This document shows positions 11,440 through 24,373 of a stretch of DNA of 64,000 nt, one piece after another. The notes below the pieces were generated by a model. It saw only the letters and a program-made list of their open reading frames with translations. It was not told the DNA's origin and did no database searches. A program made the translations under genes and the position numbers. Within the stretch, counting starts at the first letter, position 1; each line of letters opens with the position of its first letter. Source of the stretch: Calycina herbarum (lineage: Eukaryota; Ascomycota; Leotiomycetes; Helotiales; Pezizellaceae); NCBI GenBank assembly GCA_001414485.1, contig LLEY01000025.1, forward strand, positions 62,001 through 126,000, given 5' to 3'.

Positions 11440-14400
11440 CTTATAACTTAGTTTTTAATAGATACGGATTTAAAACCTCTGCTCTAGCTGATACTAGAGT
11501 AAACAGCTTTGTACTTATTAGTATAAAGTTTGCTTAGGGGCTGGCTCGCTTCTTCTCTTTAACTATTTATACTCTTCCTACTCCTATTACAGTTCGCGGC
11601 TTTAATAGACAGAGTCGACAGTCTACGAACTACTATATTATTCTTCACTTATATATAGACAGCTGTAAATAGTATAACGTCTCTATAGTCCTTCTTAATA
11701 CTAGCTATTAGAACCTTATTCTTAGGCGTATATAGTTTAACTAGCTTAACGTATAACTCAACCCTCGCTAGCGCTGACTTATATAGCCCGCAGATCTCCC
11801 TCCTTCTTCTAACCTTGTCTAGCTACGCCTCCTAGATCCTAGAATCCTATAGACTCGGCTCTTAAACCTAGATTACTAAGCTAACTTAGATCGCCGCGAT
11901 CAGGCTCTAGAAGAACAGGTTATACGTAAATACTAGGAAGACCTACAACTATCTATAAGCCTTATCGACGAGCTTCTAGTCCCTCGGATCCTAACGCGCC
12001 CGCCTACTACACTACTAGCCGTACGTCACAGCGAGTACTAGGACCGCTAAAACAACTTACGAAATATAAACCGCGCTCTTATAGGTTTAGATATCCGTAA
12101 AGCCTCTATAGCGTGTCTGAAACATATACGCCTTAACCTACCACCGGTAGACATCGCTGTTATCGGTACTACTATATATCGCCGTAACCTATAAGATACT
12201 AAAGCTATAGCCTTTAGTACCTCTCTTTATAAGATCGATTACTTAATAGAAAAAAAAATTATAAATTAAAAAGACGACTTATAGGTCTAAGAAAGCTTCT
12301 CTAAAGCCTACTAGGATCTCGCAGACGTTTTCTCTAAAGCTGCGTCTAATACTCTTCTCTCTCGTCGCTTATATAACTATAAGATCGAACTTATAGACGG
12401 GAACACAGATGACTTATTCTATAGCCCCCTCCGCCACTAGTTAACGGACGAGCTCCGAGCTATAAAATAATACCTTGTTAAGAACCTTTATAAAGGTTTT
12501 ATTAAAGCTAGCTAAGCCCTTTTTATAGCTCTGATTCTCTTTATTAAGAAGTCTAACAGCTCTCTACAGTTCTATATTAATTACTATAAGCTGAATAATC
12601 TAACCTATAAGGACTAGTATCCTCTTTCGTTAATCGACGAAACTCTTGCTTAGCTAAGTAAGGCTCGTATCTTTATAAAGCTAGACATATAATAAGCTTT
12701 TCACTAGATTTAGATTAACTCTAAGTCTAAGAAACTAACAACGTTCTAGACCTGTTATAGAGCCTATAAGTATAAAGTTATACCTTTTAGACTAACTAAC
12801 AGATCTATAATATATCAACGGTTTATAAACGACGTACTCTTCAACTATTTAGACAACTTTTATACTACCTACCTTAATAATATTCTTATTTACTCTAAGA
12901 ACGAGCTAGACTATTAGGAACACGTCTATAAGGTCCTTTTACAGCTTTATAAAGCTGGCTTATAGGCTAATATTAAGAAATCTAAGTTTAATATTACTTA
13001 TATAAAGTATCTAGGCTTCTACGTAAGTACTAATAGGATTAAAGTAGACCTGGAAAAGACAGAAACGATCTGTAACTAGGAACGCTCTATTATAGTCTAC
13101 GGTATTTAGTCCTTTCTTAGCTTTTATAACTTCTACTAGAAGTTTATTCTTAACTATAGACGAGTCGTACGCCTGTTAACTGCTCTAACTCGTAAAGACT
13201 AGCCGTTTTAGTAGACACCTGCTTGTTAGGACGCCTTCTCTAAGCTGAAGGCCTAGCTTATTAATATACCTCTTCTTATATACTTTAATCTGTAATACGA
13301 GTCTATAGTTGAGACCGATTCCTCTAACAGCGTCCTTAGTAGTATACTTCTTCAGTTACAGCCGAGTTAAGAGTAGTACTCTATAGCTTACTTCTCTAAG
13401 ATAATAATACCTACTGAGATTAACTACCTGATTTATAATAAAGAGATACTAGCTATTATACGTTCTCTAGAAGCCTAGAGACCTAAGCTTAAAGGGTCTC
13501 TATACTAGGTATAGGTCGTTTTAGACTATAAAGCTCTCGAGTACTTTATAATAACTAAAGCCTTATCTAGCTAACAAGCTCGCTAGGCTGAAACCCTCTC
13601 TCGATTTAACTTCCTACTTACTTATAAGCCTAGTAGTCAGAATCGAGCGGATTCCCTTACTCGCTAAAACTAAGAAGCAGATAGTTAAATAGTAATAAAG
13701 ATATCTACTCGTATATAAGTCCTCTTATAGCCCGAGAATCTCGACTCGTAGATTATTATAGACTTAGACTTAGACTCTTCCGTAGATATTACATCTGTTA
13801 GAGTAGCTAACAGACTATATAACTTAATTAACGATATCCTATAGGCTAATCGTACGAGTACGGGCTTTAACGCTCTCCGCTAGTACGCTACGGACGAACG
13901 CCCTAGCTGGATAACCTGTAATAGCCTCCTACTATACTAAGAACGGCTTATTCTACCTAAGGACGACGATCTCAAAGTACGCTTACTAAGCAAGGTTTAT
14001 AATCAAGTCTTAGTAGCCTACCCTAGACAATATAAGACTCTAAAGCTAGTTATAGACTACTACTACTAGCCGCACCTTCGTTTAGATATATAACGATTCG
14101 TCTATAACTACTAGACCTGCCGTCGCTCTCACGTACTACGAGACCGCCTCTCTAGACTCCTTAACCTCTTACCTATCCTAGATCGCCTATAGTAACATAT
14201 ATTAGTTAATTTTAAGGAATTCCCTTCTAACAAGTCTAAGATAGATATAATTATTATCTTTATCTGCTAGCTAAGTAAGAGATCTGTCTCTATCTCTTAT
14301 CTAAAGACTATAGACGTAAAAAAGACTACGCGGATCTACCTCGACCGCGTATAGCGCTATTATAGACCGTTAGATACTATTGTCTCTAACCGCGGTCTAT

Positions 14401-15400
14401 AATTCGTCTTAGAGTTCTAGTAAGAGTTTAACCGGATCTTAGAGACTAAGATTAAGCTATCTATAGCTGTATATATATAAACTGACGGTTAAACTGAGAA
14501 TATAAACTAGTAGATTAACTAACGCCTTCGCTCGTTTATAAACTACTATTAGGATAACTAGTCTAAACTAATACTGATTATAGACTATATATAAGCTATA
14601 CTTCTCTAGAACTCGACGACTCTTCCGCTTATATAAATCGAGCTTGGTTACGTGCTACGTACCAGCTTTAATTAGGTCCGCCAGAGCCTGGAAGAGCTAA
14701 TAAGCGTCCGTAAACAGCTTTTACGAGATAAATCAGTTGCGTATATAACCTATATATATAGCGCCTAGGAAACCGCTCGTAAGAGAATCGAGGCTACTTA
14801 GGAACGCTAGTATAAGTAAGTAAATAAGCATCGGCGACTAGTAGACTTTGCTATAGACGACAAGGTCTACGTATTAATAAAGACATAGAATATAGACCGC
14901 CTAAGCTATAAGCTCGACCAGCAGATAGCTGGTTTATATATAGTCCTAGAAAAGGTTAGAAACGCTTTCTAGGTCGACCTGCCTCTAATAATTAAAATAT
15001 AGCCTATAATCTCTATAGATAAGCTTTGCAAAGCTCTTAACAATCCGCTACTAGGCTAGCTACAGGAACTAGGACTGCCTATTATAGTTAACAGGTATAA
15101 CAAATAGGATGTAGACTAAGTACTAGCCTCTAGAGGCTATTATAGAAAATTATAATACTAGGTTTAATAGGTATAAAGCGAGCTAGACCTGGCCTAGTAC
15201 CTAGCTTCTAACTTTATAAGCTGCTTATATAAGCTTTAAGAGTTTCACGCTCTAAATCCTTCTCTTCTAGGGCCTTCTAGGTACTTAGTAGAATAGTTAT
15301 AGAGCTGGGAAGATAGTATAGACGAGCTGGAATATTATAAGGACGAGGATAAATTACCTGTAGAGTAGTAGGTTCAGAGCTCGCAGGCGAGCTCTACTTA
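11440..15400 (+). pseudogene. pol of gypsy element II: PR, RT, RNase H, integrase (RIP-broken)
   Basis: Domains in order: protease-like region (about 11450-11800); RT (about 12480-13050) with YKLNNLT..QYPL and a motif reading YLNNILIYSK at about 12870-12899, where relatives have YLDDILIYS, so both catalytic aspartates are now Asn; RNase H (about 13280-13650; IVETDSSN, then YNKEILAIIRSLE); integrase zinc region (about 13980-14130; RRSHV) and core (about 14200-14600; TDG then TENINQ); and a C-terminal chromodomain-like stretch (about 15110-15180; LASRGYYRKLQYQ). The RT motif is in a different frame from gag, so either a frameshift or separate ORFs was used. Many TAG/TAA codons. Confidence 0.85.
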
Positions 15401-15413
15401 AAGAGGGGGGTAA

Positions 15414-15742
15414 TGTTATAGACCTGGCCACCGCCGAGCACGTGACTCACGTACGGCTGCTCGCCGGCGTCTACAAAGCCTGCTATTCCTAGCCTGGCCT
15501 AGAACTATTCCTACCTAGGCTAGGAACCATTTCTATAAACGGATCGACATTCCTATAACTTATCGATTCCTTAGCTATCTCTATATTATAGGACCTCTAG
15601 AAGTCTCCTCTTTCCTTCTCTTCTCTTCTATAGCTTTAGATCTTCAATTAATCCACCTCTTACTTCTCTGATTATCCGCTACACCTGTGTATACTACAGG
15701 TAAGGATAACTACCAGAGGGCTAGCAGATTGGGTTTGTTACA
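15414..15742 (+). repeat. 3' LTR of complete gypsy element II
   Basis: 329 bp, TGTTATAGACC to GGTTTGTTACA. It differs from the 5' LTR at roughly a dozen positions, nearly all C/T or G/A at CpA or TpG sites. Followed by the AAGTA target duplication at 15743-15747. Confidence 0.95.
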
Positions 15743-17676
15743 AAGTAAGGTGTTTAGTAAAAGGTAGGATACGAGTTATAGCCGGCCTTGTTTATAGATG
15801 TTGCCTATATAGAGTATTTCCTACTAAAAGCAAAGTATTTATTAAAAGAGTATATAGTCTAACCCCTCGATTATTCACATATTAGAGAGGATTTAGATAA
15901 GAGTTAGAGACGGAAAAGTTAGAATTTAGAAGTCGATATCGTAGAAGATAGTAATAACTTAGCTAAGAGGTTACTTATTAGTATACTTCTTCGATTTATA
16001 ACTAATTCGTATCTGATTTAAATTAGACTTCTAGAATCTAATCAAAAGGTAAAAGAAAGTAAGAACTCCTTACTAAAGTAGAGAGTTAGAGGTAGAGTAT
16101 TAGCTAGTTAAATATTATTACTAATAATTGTCTAATACCTTGTTTTCCTACCGATTCAGAGTACTCTATAAGGACTTGGTTTTATCTTCTCTTTAAATAG
16201 TAGAAAAAGATTCGCGTTTAAGTAGTAGGAGGTTTAGTATTATACTAGATAAGGATTAAAAGGTAGTCTTTTTAACTGAAGTAGTTATACCGACTAGCTT
16301 AGTCGTATTAGCTATATATAACTTAGCGTTTCAGCGTCTTTCCTTATCTAGGGCTAGAAGATCTACTACTATTTTAACAAAGTTATAGTTCTAACGTCTC
16401 TTAAGTACAGTAGCTAAGTTTTATAGCTATAGTATAATCTTTTCCTATATATAGAAGAACCGTTCTAACTCTAGTATCTCTCCGAGTATAGCTATACTTG
16501 AAAAGCGACCTCTGAAGTTAGTAAACGTTTCTTTACCTTTAGCGTTATCTATCTATAAAGCCTAGAAGGCGTTCTGTATATCCTCTATCTTATATCTAGT
16601 TAAGAAATATAAATCCAAAAGTTTAAATATATCTTAATAATCGTAGAAAGTAATATAAATCGACTTAGACTCGTATCTAGGCTTAAGATAGTTCCTAGCG
16701 TAGCTAGTAGTTGTTCCCTAGATAAGAGCCTTTCGAGTCGGTATAGTATTATAATAATCGGCGTTTACTAGGAGTCTATCGTATACTAATATCTTCTATT
16801 ATTAGTAGGTAGGTAAGGTACTATTATTCAAGAGTTTAATCCTTTCCGTAATCTTGCTTTTAGCAGTTCGAGGTAGAAGGGGATTCGGGGTGCCTTCTAA
16901 GGCTAGGAGGGTAGTCTGCCGTCGAGGGAAGGCATTAGAGGTAGTAGTGTCTCTTAAGCGAAAAGGGTCTCGCGTAGTACTTAGAGGCGAAAGAGGCTCG
17001 GGATCGATTTAGAGTAGATTCGTAGAGGTAAGTTAGAGTTCGCTTATTATCCTTTCTAACTATATAAACCGATTGTTATTATCTTAAAGTTTTTCTTCTA
17101 AGGCTTATACTATACCTTATATCTCGTTTATATTAGAAAAGTCTCGGTTATCTTTAGAGTTTTAAGTAGGTTATCTTCCTTTCTAGGACCTTTTGTTTTT
17201 AGGCGCGCGAGTACGGCTCGTAGACCTTTTAGAAGAGGGTCTACTATTCTTAGAAGGTTGTTACTTAACGCTTTTAAGAAGCGGAGTATTAGAATTCGAT
17301 ATATTATATATTAATTCGAAAAAGAGAGGGGTTAAGAGATAGATTCAGAAGCCTTCTAGGTAACTATATATCGTCGACTGTCTATATCTTATATAGTAAT
17401 CCCTATATAGAGAGAGTTATTAGGAGTCTTAGGAGTACTTAGCGTAGTCTACTTCTATTAACGTAGGAACCGCCTACGATTTTACTAGCTAACTATTTAG
17501 ATACTAAACCCCGGTGTTACTAGCTGTCTAGGTAGTCTCTAATTATCTAGCTATTTAAGGTTATCGATATACTAATCCGAATCTAGGCCGAATCGAATTT
17601 AAAGCAGGTACGCTAGCGCGCTCGAGTAAGATATTATAACAGGCCGTCTCTAGCGGAGTCGAATTTAGTCTTTTAA

Positions 17677-17987
17677 TATAATAGTATAAAACGGATACTA
17701 CTATAAAAGAGGTATATAGAAGTACGTTCGATAGAATAACATATTCGAATACTAGGCTCTAATATAAAGGAAAAGACTAAATTAGTCTTTTCTTAAGAGA
17801 GAGTAAGAGTATCTATATATAAGAGGGCTAGATAATAACAAAAGTCTATACCGATCTAGCTCTAATAATTCCGAAACTAAACCTGTACTATAATCCTATT
17901 CCGTAACTATCTATACTATACTATACTCGGCACGTATTCTTAGCTATTCCGGTGGCTCGGCAATTCTATTAATAGCTAGCTATTATA
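17677..17987 (-). repeat. LTR (right) of gag-only element
   Basis: Starts TATAATAGTATAAAACGG and ends GCTATTATA. It matches the left LTR at 9423-9696 over its first 120 bp and near its end (CTCGGCAATTC). It abuts a Fot1/pogo copy on its right. No target duplication matches between the outer flanks, so the insertion has been rearranged since. Confidence 0.55.
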
Positions 17988-19302
17988 CTTTCTAGGTTAT
18001 AATATCCTATATATCCTCTATAATAAGTATACCCTCTTTATAGACACGAGCCTTTTTAGCTCTCCGGCGTTTACTAAGAGCTTTATTTACTACCTGAAGT
18101 ATACGTACCTCGGTAGACAGAAGAGTTATCTTATAAGCTATTCGCTTTATACCTTTAGCCAGCGCTATAACTGTCTTAAATAGAGGGGTTAGCAAGCTTC
18201 TCTAATAGCGAGTAATTCGATTTCGTATAAGAGTTAACTGTAAAAGAGCTTCTATTAGATTAGAAGAGGTCTGAGATTCCTATAGAAGAGTGTTAGCAGT
18301 AGAGGGTCTAGAAGATGTTAGAGTTCGTAACTTTATATCAAGCTTTAAAATCACTACTTACGGATCAAAAGGCACTAGGCCAGCTCTACGGATTCTAGCC
18401 TAAGCGTTCTAGACTATTATAGATTCTCTATATACTACTATAAAGGCTAGAAAGAACTATACCTTAGTAATATAGTTAATATAAGCTTTAATAAACGTCT
18501 TAATCTATCGACTATACACTCGTTTTAATATACTAAAACACCTAATATTAAGTAGCTAAGTTAGATAAGACGAATAGAGAGGTAGTCTAAGAGTTATAAT
18601 ATTATATACCTTATAGTACTCTTGGAATTCAGCTGATTCGTAGCTCTTATACCTATCTAATACTAGTATTCGATATAGACTCTTTACTTAAGCAGTAGTA
18701 TACTTATCGAAGTGTTTTAGCTATTCTAGACCTGTCTCGTTATTTATTTATCTATTACTTATAGGTTTAATAACCTAGTTATATAGAAGGCCGCCGTCTA
18801 TATACTAATTTAAAAGGTAGTTCTTACTCTAAACTACTAGAAATAGAGAGATACTCTAGCCTTTACTATTAATATAAGCAATCGCTATAGCCTATTACCG
18901 ACGTGTTTTCCTTCTTATAACTCGAGAATAAAATTAGCTATATCTTCTACACTAGCTAGCCGAGGTATAAACCCTCTAGAATCTATATTAAGTATATTCT
19001 AAATAATCACTTCTTCTTCTACCTTCGACAATTTAAGATTTACTAGTCGACGGTCGACTAGAGAAAGATAGCTGTTTATTCTATTATTAAGTATAGAATA
19101 AGATATTCCGTAGATCTTTATAGCTTTCTATCGACTTAGCTTTTTAGATATTCGAATTACCTTAATAGCTAGAATAACTTCTAATTCTTTAGTAATAATA
19201 GATATAGTAGAGAGTTAAAAAAACGCGTATTAAAGTTAGAGAGTAGGATTTCGAGAAAATTAATCAGAGTTCTAATATAACCGAGGTTCTAATAAACTAC
19301 GT
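17988..19302 (-). mobile_element. Fot1/pogo-type DNA transposon copy 1 (truncated)
   Basis: Minus-strand transposase remains, parallel to the copy at 22514-24373. The C-terminal part is the cleanest: 18007-18195 is open and reads FKTVIALAKGIKRIAYK, then LSKRRRAKKARVY. The right TIR is present (ending AATAAACTACGT before TA at 19303). The other end is missing, replaced by the LTR at 17987. It sits in gag of the adjacent gypsy fragment. Non-functional because of RIP stops and the lost end. Confidence 0.8.
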
Positions 19303-20005
19303 TATAATAGTTTAAAACTATAAGTTTTATTTAGCTATTTCCTTATAAATATATATCTTTAATCCTCTATAAAAGAGTTTTATAAGAGTAATAATATTCT
19401 ATTCTAATTTCGTTCTATAATATTAGAATTTATTAGTATAATCTATTATTAATCTAGTTTAGTATAAATCTAAAAACTTATATATAATAGTTTAAATAAC
19501 GTTAAAGTCTTTAAAGACTTTTCTAATAGTTACTTTAAATCTTTTTTAAGATTTAAATATAATCTTAGTTAAGTCTATCTTTCTATCTTTATCTTTATTC
19601 TTAAAGAAGTCCTCTAAATATAGCTAAGCCTATTCTAATACTACTTCTCTTAGATAGGAGATAGTAAAGATAGTTTATAAGTTATAATTACCTTTGAATT
19701 TATTAGAGTTAAAGTTAAAGTAGATGTCTATTTAAAGAAGAAACAAGTTAAGTTTCTTTTACTTCTTATAATATATATCTAGTATCTTAACTTTAATAGA
19801 CTTAAGTACTTTAACTTTATAAGGCTTAGAGACGTCTAGTATACTAATATTATCGTCGTTTCTAACTAACTATATACTAGTAGATGTTCTTCTAGTAGCA
19901 CTTCTAGATATTCTTATAACGTTAACTTAACTAGTACTTAGGCTAGCTATAGTAGTAGAGGTTACTAAGGCTATAGTAACTAAACTTCTAAGCAGGTGCT
20001 TAAAG
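19303..20005 (-). mobile_element. gypsy chromovirus copy 3: gag and 5' leader
   Basis: Minus-strand gag sequence (about 19310-19680) that duplicates the gag of copy 2 at 9050-9420, so this is a separate copy and not its missing end. It continues into a leader and runs into its 5' LTR at 20006. It is cut at 19303 by a Fot1/pogo copy. Confidence 0.75.
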
Positions 20006-20454
20006 TATAATAAAACTTAAATAAACTAAATAAAGATAACTAAGTTTTAAAGGTTAGTATATAAGTAAGAAGTATAGATATACTAGATTATTTACTTAGA
20101 AGTAAACTTGTTACTTATATTAAAGATATTAAATAAGATAATAAGATTAATAACTAAAGTTAAGTATAAAGCTCTTATCTAATAACAGACGTACTAGTTC
20201 TATATAGAACTTTCTATTCTAGTTAGAGTCCTATTCTATAGAAGTCTTAAAGATAGAGTCTAACTCTAATTCTAGGGCTACTAGAAACTAGACTCTATTA
20301 CTTGACTACTCCTAACCGAGTCACGTGATCTAACTATAATAAGATCTATAGATTATATATCTAATATATTCAATCCTTCTTTCCTTTTCTAGGTTCTAGT
20401 AGTACTTGTTCTATCAGAGCGTCGCCTTGACTTTACTAGTCACGTGTTAGTATA
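20006..20454 (-). repeat. LTR of gypsy chromovirus (5' LTR of copy 3)
   Basis: Begins TATAATAAAACTTAAATAAAC and ends near CACGTGTTAGTATA, the reverse orientation of the 36271 LTR. The same 40 bp of internal leader precedes it (ending AAGTGCT/AGGTGCTTAAAG) as precedes the LTR at 37668. Confidence 0.75.
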
Positions 20455-22513
20455 TAATTTATAATACCTAGGTCTCGAGTTCTAGGCAGCCTTAGGTTTT
20501 ATTAGTAGAACTCCTTTAGTTTCTAAGTATTTTCTAAGTATAGGTAATTTAACTATTTAATTAAGTACTTAGCTCGTTCTCTAATAAGCTTATAGCTAAG
20601 AATCCTCTTAACCTTATACTTAGTATTCGAGTTTACTAGTTGAATTTCTATATATAGAGCTAGTAGAGCTCCTAGTAGTACTAGTTTAAGTAAGGATATA
20701 TAGAATACTAGATAGATATTTATAGTTTTTAGTAGTACTAGTTTATAAGTTAAAAGTTCTCTAACACGTTTAATTTTAAATAGTCTAAGTTTCTTATAAT
20801 CTAATTTATTACTTAGTCTTTTTATATCGATGTTTTTATATACTAAGTAGACCTTATCTCTCTCTTTTAGTATTAGCTCTTAACTATGTTATTTATTATA
20901 GTAGTACGTATTTCTTTTAGCTATAAACTATAAGTTCTTTATAAGTTCTTTATATAGCCTCTTAATTTTTAAGACTTAAATACGAGTAAGCTGATTATTA
21001 ATAGTCGTAGATAGTAGTTCTTAGTATACTATTAATTTATATCTAAAGTTAGTATAGAATAGTATAATAAGTGTTATTTCTATTACTAAACTATTATAAG
21101 TAAACTATACTAAAGGTAGTAGTTCTACCTAGTTGTTTTACTAGTAGTTTATATAATAGTAAAGGTATATCTTAACTACTTAATTTATATATTTATTTCC
21201 TTTATTTATTTAAGAGTAAAAAGCTATTAATAGCTTTCTTTTTATATTTAATCGTTTTTTAAGAGCGATCTAAAATTTAGAGGTAAAGAGTTTATCTCTA
21301 TTAGAGAGTATTTCTTCTAGTAATCTATATCTTAAGACTACTTCTTTAAGAAATATAAATACTAATTCCTTAGCTATACTTAACTCTATATATAGTACTA
21401 AAATTATATACTTTATAAGTTATTCTATAATAACTAGGATTAAGTTATACTCGACTTCTATTATTAGATCTTTAGATTTTAGAAGCTTAATAATAAAATC
21501 CTAAGATTATAACAGACGTGCTTTAGTAGACAAAGACAGAACAAATAACACTCTATTCTTAGGACAAAAGACGAGGAGAGCAGAAGAGCTCGAGAGAACC
21601 AGGAACTAAATATAAGTCCTACAACGCTAGTACGTACGCTAGTACTAGCGTGCATCTAAGCGAACATGTGACATCCAGCAGCCCTCGTGACTATAACTGT
21701 TACAAAGATATTAATTTCTAAGATATTTATAGTATTAGAGTAGTATCTATCTATCTATAAGATATATAGTAGAAAGCCTTATTCTTTATATAGGTATTAT
21801 ACTCTGCTAATACTTTCTTAACTATCGTAGATAATCGATTAATATAGTAGTGTTTCTTTATCTACTAGATAGTTCTATAGATTCCTTAATAACTATATAC
21901 TAGTATTATATAGTATTTCTAAATAAATTCTTTTATATATAAGTTAGAGATCTAAAGTTTCTCTTTCTTATATCTGTCTTTATAGTTTTATTCTTCTTAT
22001 AAACAGTATATATTAATATCTAGTTCCTATTCTAGGTTTCTTTCTTCTTAAAGTATCTAATATTATTTCTTTTCTTAAACGTTTTAGATTTTATTTCTCT
22101 AGGAGTTAATTTCCTCTAGAACTATAATCTTATAAACTATTAGAACTAAATCTCTATTCTTAAGAGTTTTTAAGATTATAATCTTCTTATACTCTTTACT
22201 TTCTTTATACCTAGGTTTCTAGCTAAGAGTATTAGCTTAAACGTTTAATATTTTACTTATATAATATATAATAATATTAAATTCTAATAATATTTTAGAC
22301 TATCTTACTAGTTATCTAGTTATAAGTTCTTTTATTCTTATAAATATTCTTAAATTCTTATAGTTAGATAGAACTATAACTAGATACTTTACTTCTTAAA
22401 GATATATTCTCTAGTGTTCTAAGATTAGTACTATAGTATATAACTCTTTATTAAAGATGTTATAGTTCTACTATACTAGATTAAATGTTTTAGAGTAGTA
22501 TATAATAGATATA
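20455..22513 (-). mobile_element. gypsy chromovirus copy 4, 3' part (chromodomain to RNase H)
   Basis: Minus-strand chromodomain (about 20540-20650), integrase (about 20650-21900) and RNase H (to about 22510), parallel to 4290-6030 of copy 2. It is interrupted by a solo LTR at 21508-21704 and a Fot1/pogo element at 22514-24373, after which the same copy resumes at 24374. Confidence 0.85.
21508..21704 (-). repeat. small orphan solo LTR, copy 1
   Basis: 197 bp, TATAACAGACGTGC to ACTGTTACA, flanked by a perfect 5-bp duplication AAGAT (21503-21507 and 21705-21709). In the minus orientation it starts TGTAACAG. A second copy lies at 40610-40800. No internal region of the parent element is in this window. 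It keeps many CpA/TpG (for example CGTGCATCTAAGCG), unlike the gypsy sequence around it. Confidence 0.85.
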
Positions 22514-24373
22514 ACGTGGTTTATTAGAACCCGGATTATATTAGAAACCGGATTAGTTTTCCTTAGTATTAAACTTAGAGTATTAATAAATCAACTATAA
22601 TATATTAAATTAACTAAAACTACTTAGAATCCGAGGAACTAGATATATCTACAGCTTCTTAACAAGTTTATACGTTATAACTAGCTTTTCTATAGATTCT
22701 ATAGTATCGCCTAGATAGTTAACTCTTCTTACGACTACCTCTCGCCGTATATACGTCGCGTCGTATCTGCTTATCTATATCCTTCTAGGCTATAATATCT
22801 TATATATCCTCTACTATAAGTGTACTCTCTTAATAGACACGAGCCTTTTTAGCTCTACGGCGTTTGCTTAAGGCTTCGTTAGCTGCTTAAAGAGTATATA
22901 CCTTAGTAGATAGAAGAGTTATCTTATAGGCTATTCGCTCTATACTCTTAGCTAATATAGCAACTGTCTTAAAGAGTAGAGTTAGCAAGCTCTCTTAATA
23001 ACAGGTAATTCGATTTCGAATAAGTGTTGTTTATAAAAGAGCTTTAGTTAGATTAGAAGAGGTCTAGGAGACCTAAGAATTAGTGTTAGTAGTAGAGGGT
23101 CTAGAAGGAGTTAGAGTTTATAACTTTATATTAAGCTTTAAAAGCACTACTTATAGGTTAAAAAGTACTAAGCCAGCTCTACGGAATCTAGCCTAAGCGT
23201 TTTAAGCTATTATAGATTCTCTATATACTACTACAAAAGCTAGAAAGAACTCTACCTTTGTAATATAGTTAATATAAGCTTTAATAAACGTCTTAATCTA
23301 TTAACTATACGCCTGCTTTAATATACTAAAGTATCTAATATTAAGTAGCTAGGTTAGATAGAACGAATAAGAAGGTAGTCTAAGAGTTATAATATTATAT
23401 ACTTTATAGTACTCTTAGAACTCGGCTAATTCGTAACTCTTATACCTATCTAATACTAGTATTCGATATAAACCCTTTATATAAGTAGTAGTGTATTTAT
23501 CGAAGTATTTTAGCTATTCTAGATATATCTTATTATTTGTCTATCTGTTACTTATCGGTTTAATAACCTAGTTAGATAGAAGGTCGCTGTCTATATACTA
23601 ATTTAAAATATAGTTCTTACTCTAAACTACTAGAAATAGAGAGATACTCTAGCCTTTACTATTAATATAAGCAATCGCTATAGTCTATTCTCGATTCCCT
23701 AGCTGAACTACCTTACCTCTACTACGTCGATCTATATAGGTTATAACTATTATAGAGTAAATTATATCTATTATAAACCCGGTTTCGTCGAAGTTATAGA
23801 AGTCGTAGTCTAAAATATCGTATTTTACTCTTATATTTTTAACTAGTCGGAACTACGAGCTAATTAGCTTAGAACCTTTATATAAGGCTCTTTAGAAATT
23901 ATAAACACGATTAAAACGCGTTTTAAGAGCTGGTTATCGTTATATAAATCGATGTACCTAGAGCTTACTAACGTGTTTTCTCTCTTACGATTTAAGTATA
24001 TAATTCGCTATATCTTCTACGCTACCTAGCTAGGGTATAAACCCTCTCGAATCTAGATCAAGTATATTCTAAATAATTACTTCCTCTTCTAGCTTAGATA
24101 ATTTAACGTTTACTAGCCGTCGCTTAGAAAGAGTAGTTCAGCTGTTTATTCTACTGTTTAGTATAGAAAAGAGCACTCTATAGAGGTTTATAGCCTTCTA
24201 ATAGCTTAGCTTTTTAGATATTCGAATAGCCTCGATAGCTAGAATGATTTTTAATTCTTATAGAATAACTAATATAATATATAGTAGAAAAAACGCGTTA
24301 TAAAGAAAGAGAGTTAGGAATTCGCTAAAATTAATCCGGTTTCTAATATAAGCTAAGTTTTAATAAACTATGT
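22514..24373 (-). mobile_element. Fot1/pogo-type DNA transposon copy 2 (full length)
   Basis: 1,860 bp with long terminal inverted repeats (ACGTGGTTTATTAGAACC at the left, and the reverse complement of ACATAGTTTATTAAAACT at the right) and a TA duplication (22512-22513, 24374-24375). It is inserted in RNase H of gypsy copy 4. The minus-strand transposase reads through RIP stops: NFDETGF (first catalytic Asp, about 23779-23808), then LVLDRYKSYELAEF (second), then LLNIRYF, where Fot1-type enzymes have LQPLDV, so the third Asp is lost. DDE transposases of this family cut and paste at TA. Confidence 0.9.

Larger units (their letters stand above)
9824..15742 (+). mobile_element. complete Ty3/gypsy retrotransposon II (5.9 kb)
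   Basis: Both LTRs are present (329 bp each) and the element is flanked by a perfect 5-bp duplication AAGTA (9819-9823 and 15743-15747). A polypurine tract AAAGAGGGGGG is at 15401-15411, just before the 3' LTR. Gag and pol are both readable with TAG/TAA at Gln/Trp positions. It is inserted into the gag-only LTR element. It is less AT-rich than its surroundings, suggesting a younger insertion or lighter RIP. No frame is intact, so it is dead as it stands. Confidence 0.95.
9697..17676 (-). mobile_element. probable non-autonomous gag-only LTR retrotransposon, split by a gypsy insertion
   Basis: Internal part (9697-9823 plus 15743-17676, about 2.06 kb without the inserted gypsy element). On the minus strand at about 16,750-16,200 a gag-like protein is readable through RIP stops: KPRYESKSIYITFYDY, then DLYFLTRYKIEDIQNAF, then KGKETFTNFRGRFSSIAIL, then LERFFYI. 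The pattern resembles fungal retrotransposon Gag (a helix-rich capsid with a 'TF..F...F...A' segment). I found no protease, integrase, RT or RNase H frame in the remaining sequence. With its two LTRs the element is only about 2.65 kb. The family is not recognised. Confidence 0.5.

Noticed and set aside
18007..18195. 62-codon minus-strand open frame as a separate gene
   Set aside because: It is the C-terminal end of the Fot1/pogo transposase in a truncated copy, paralleled at 22800-22990 and 40340-40480.
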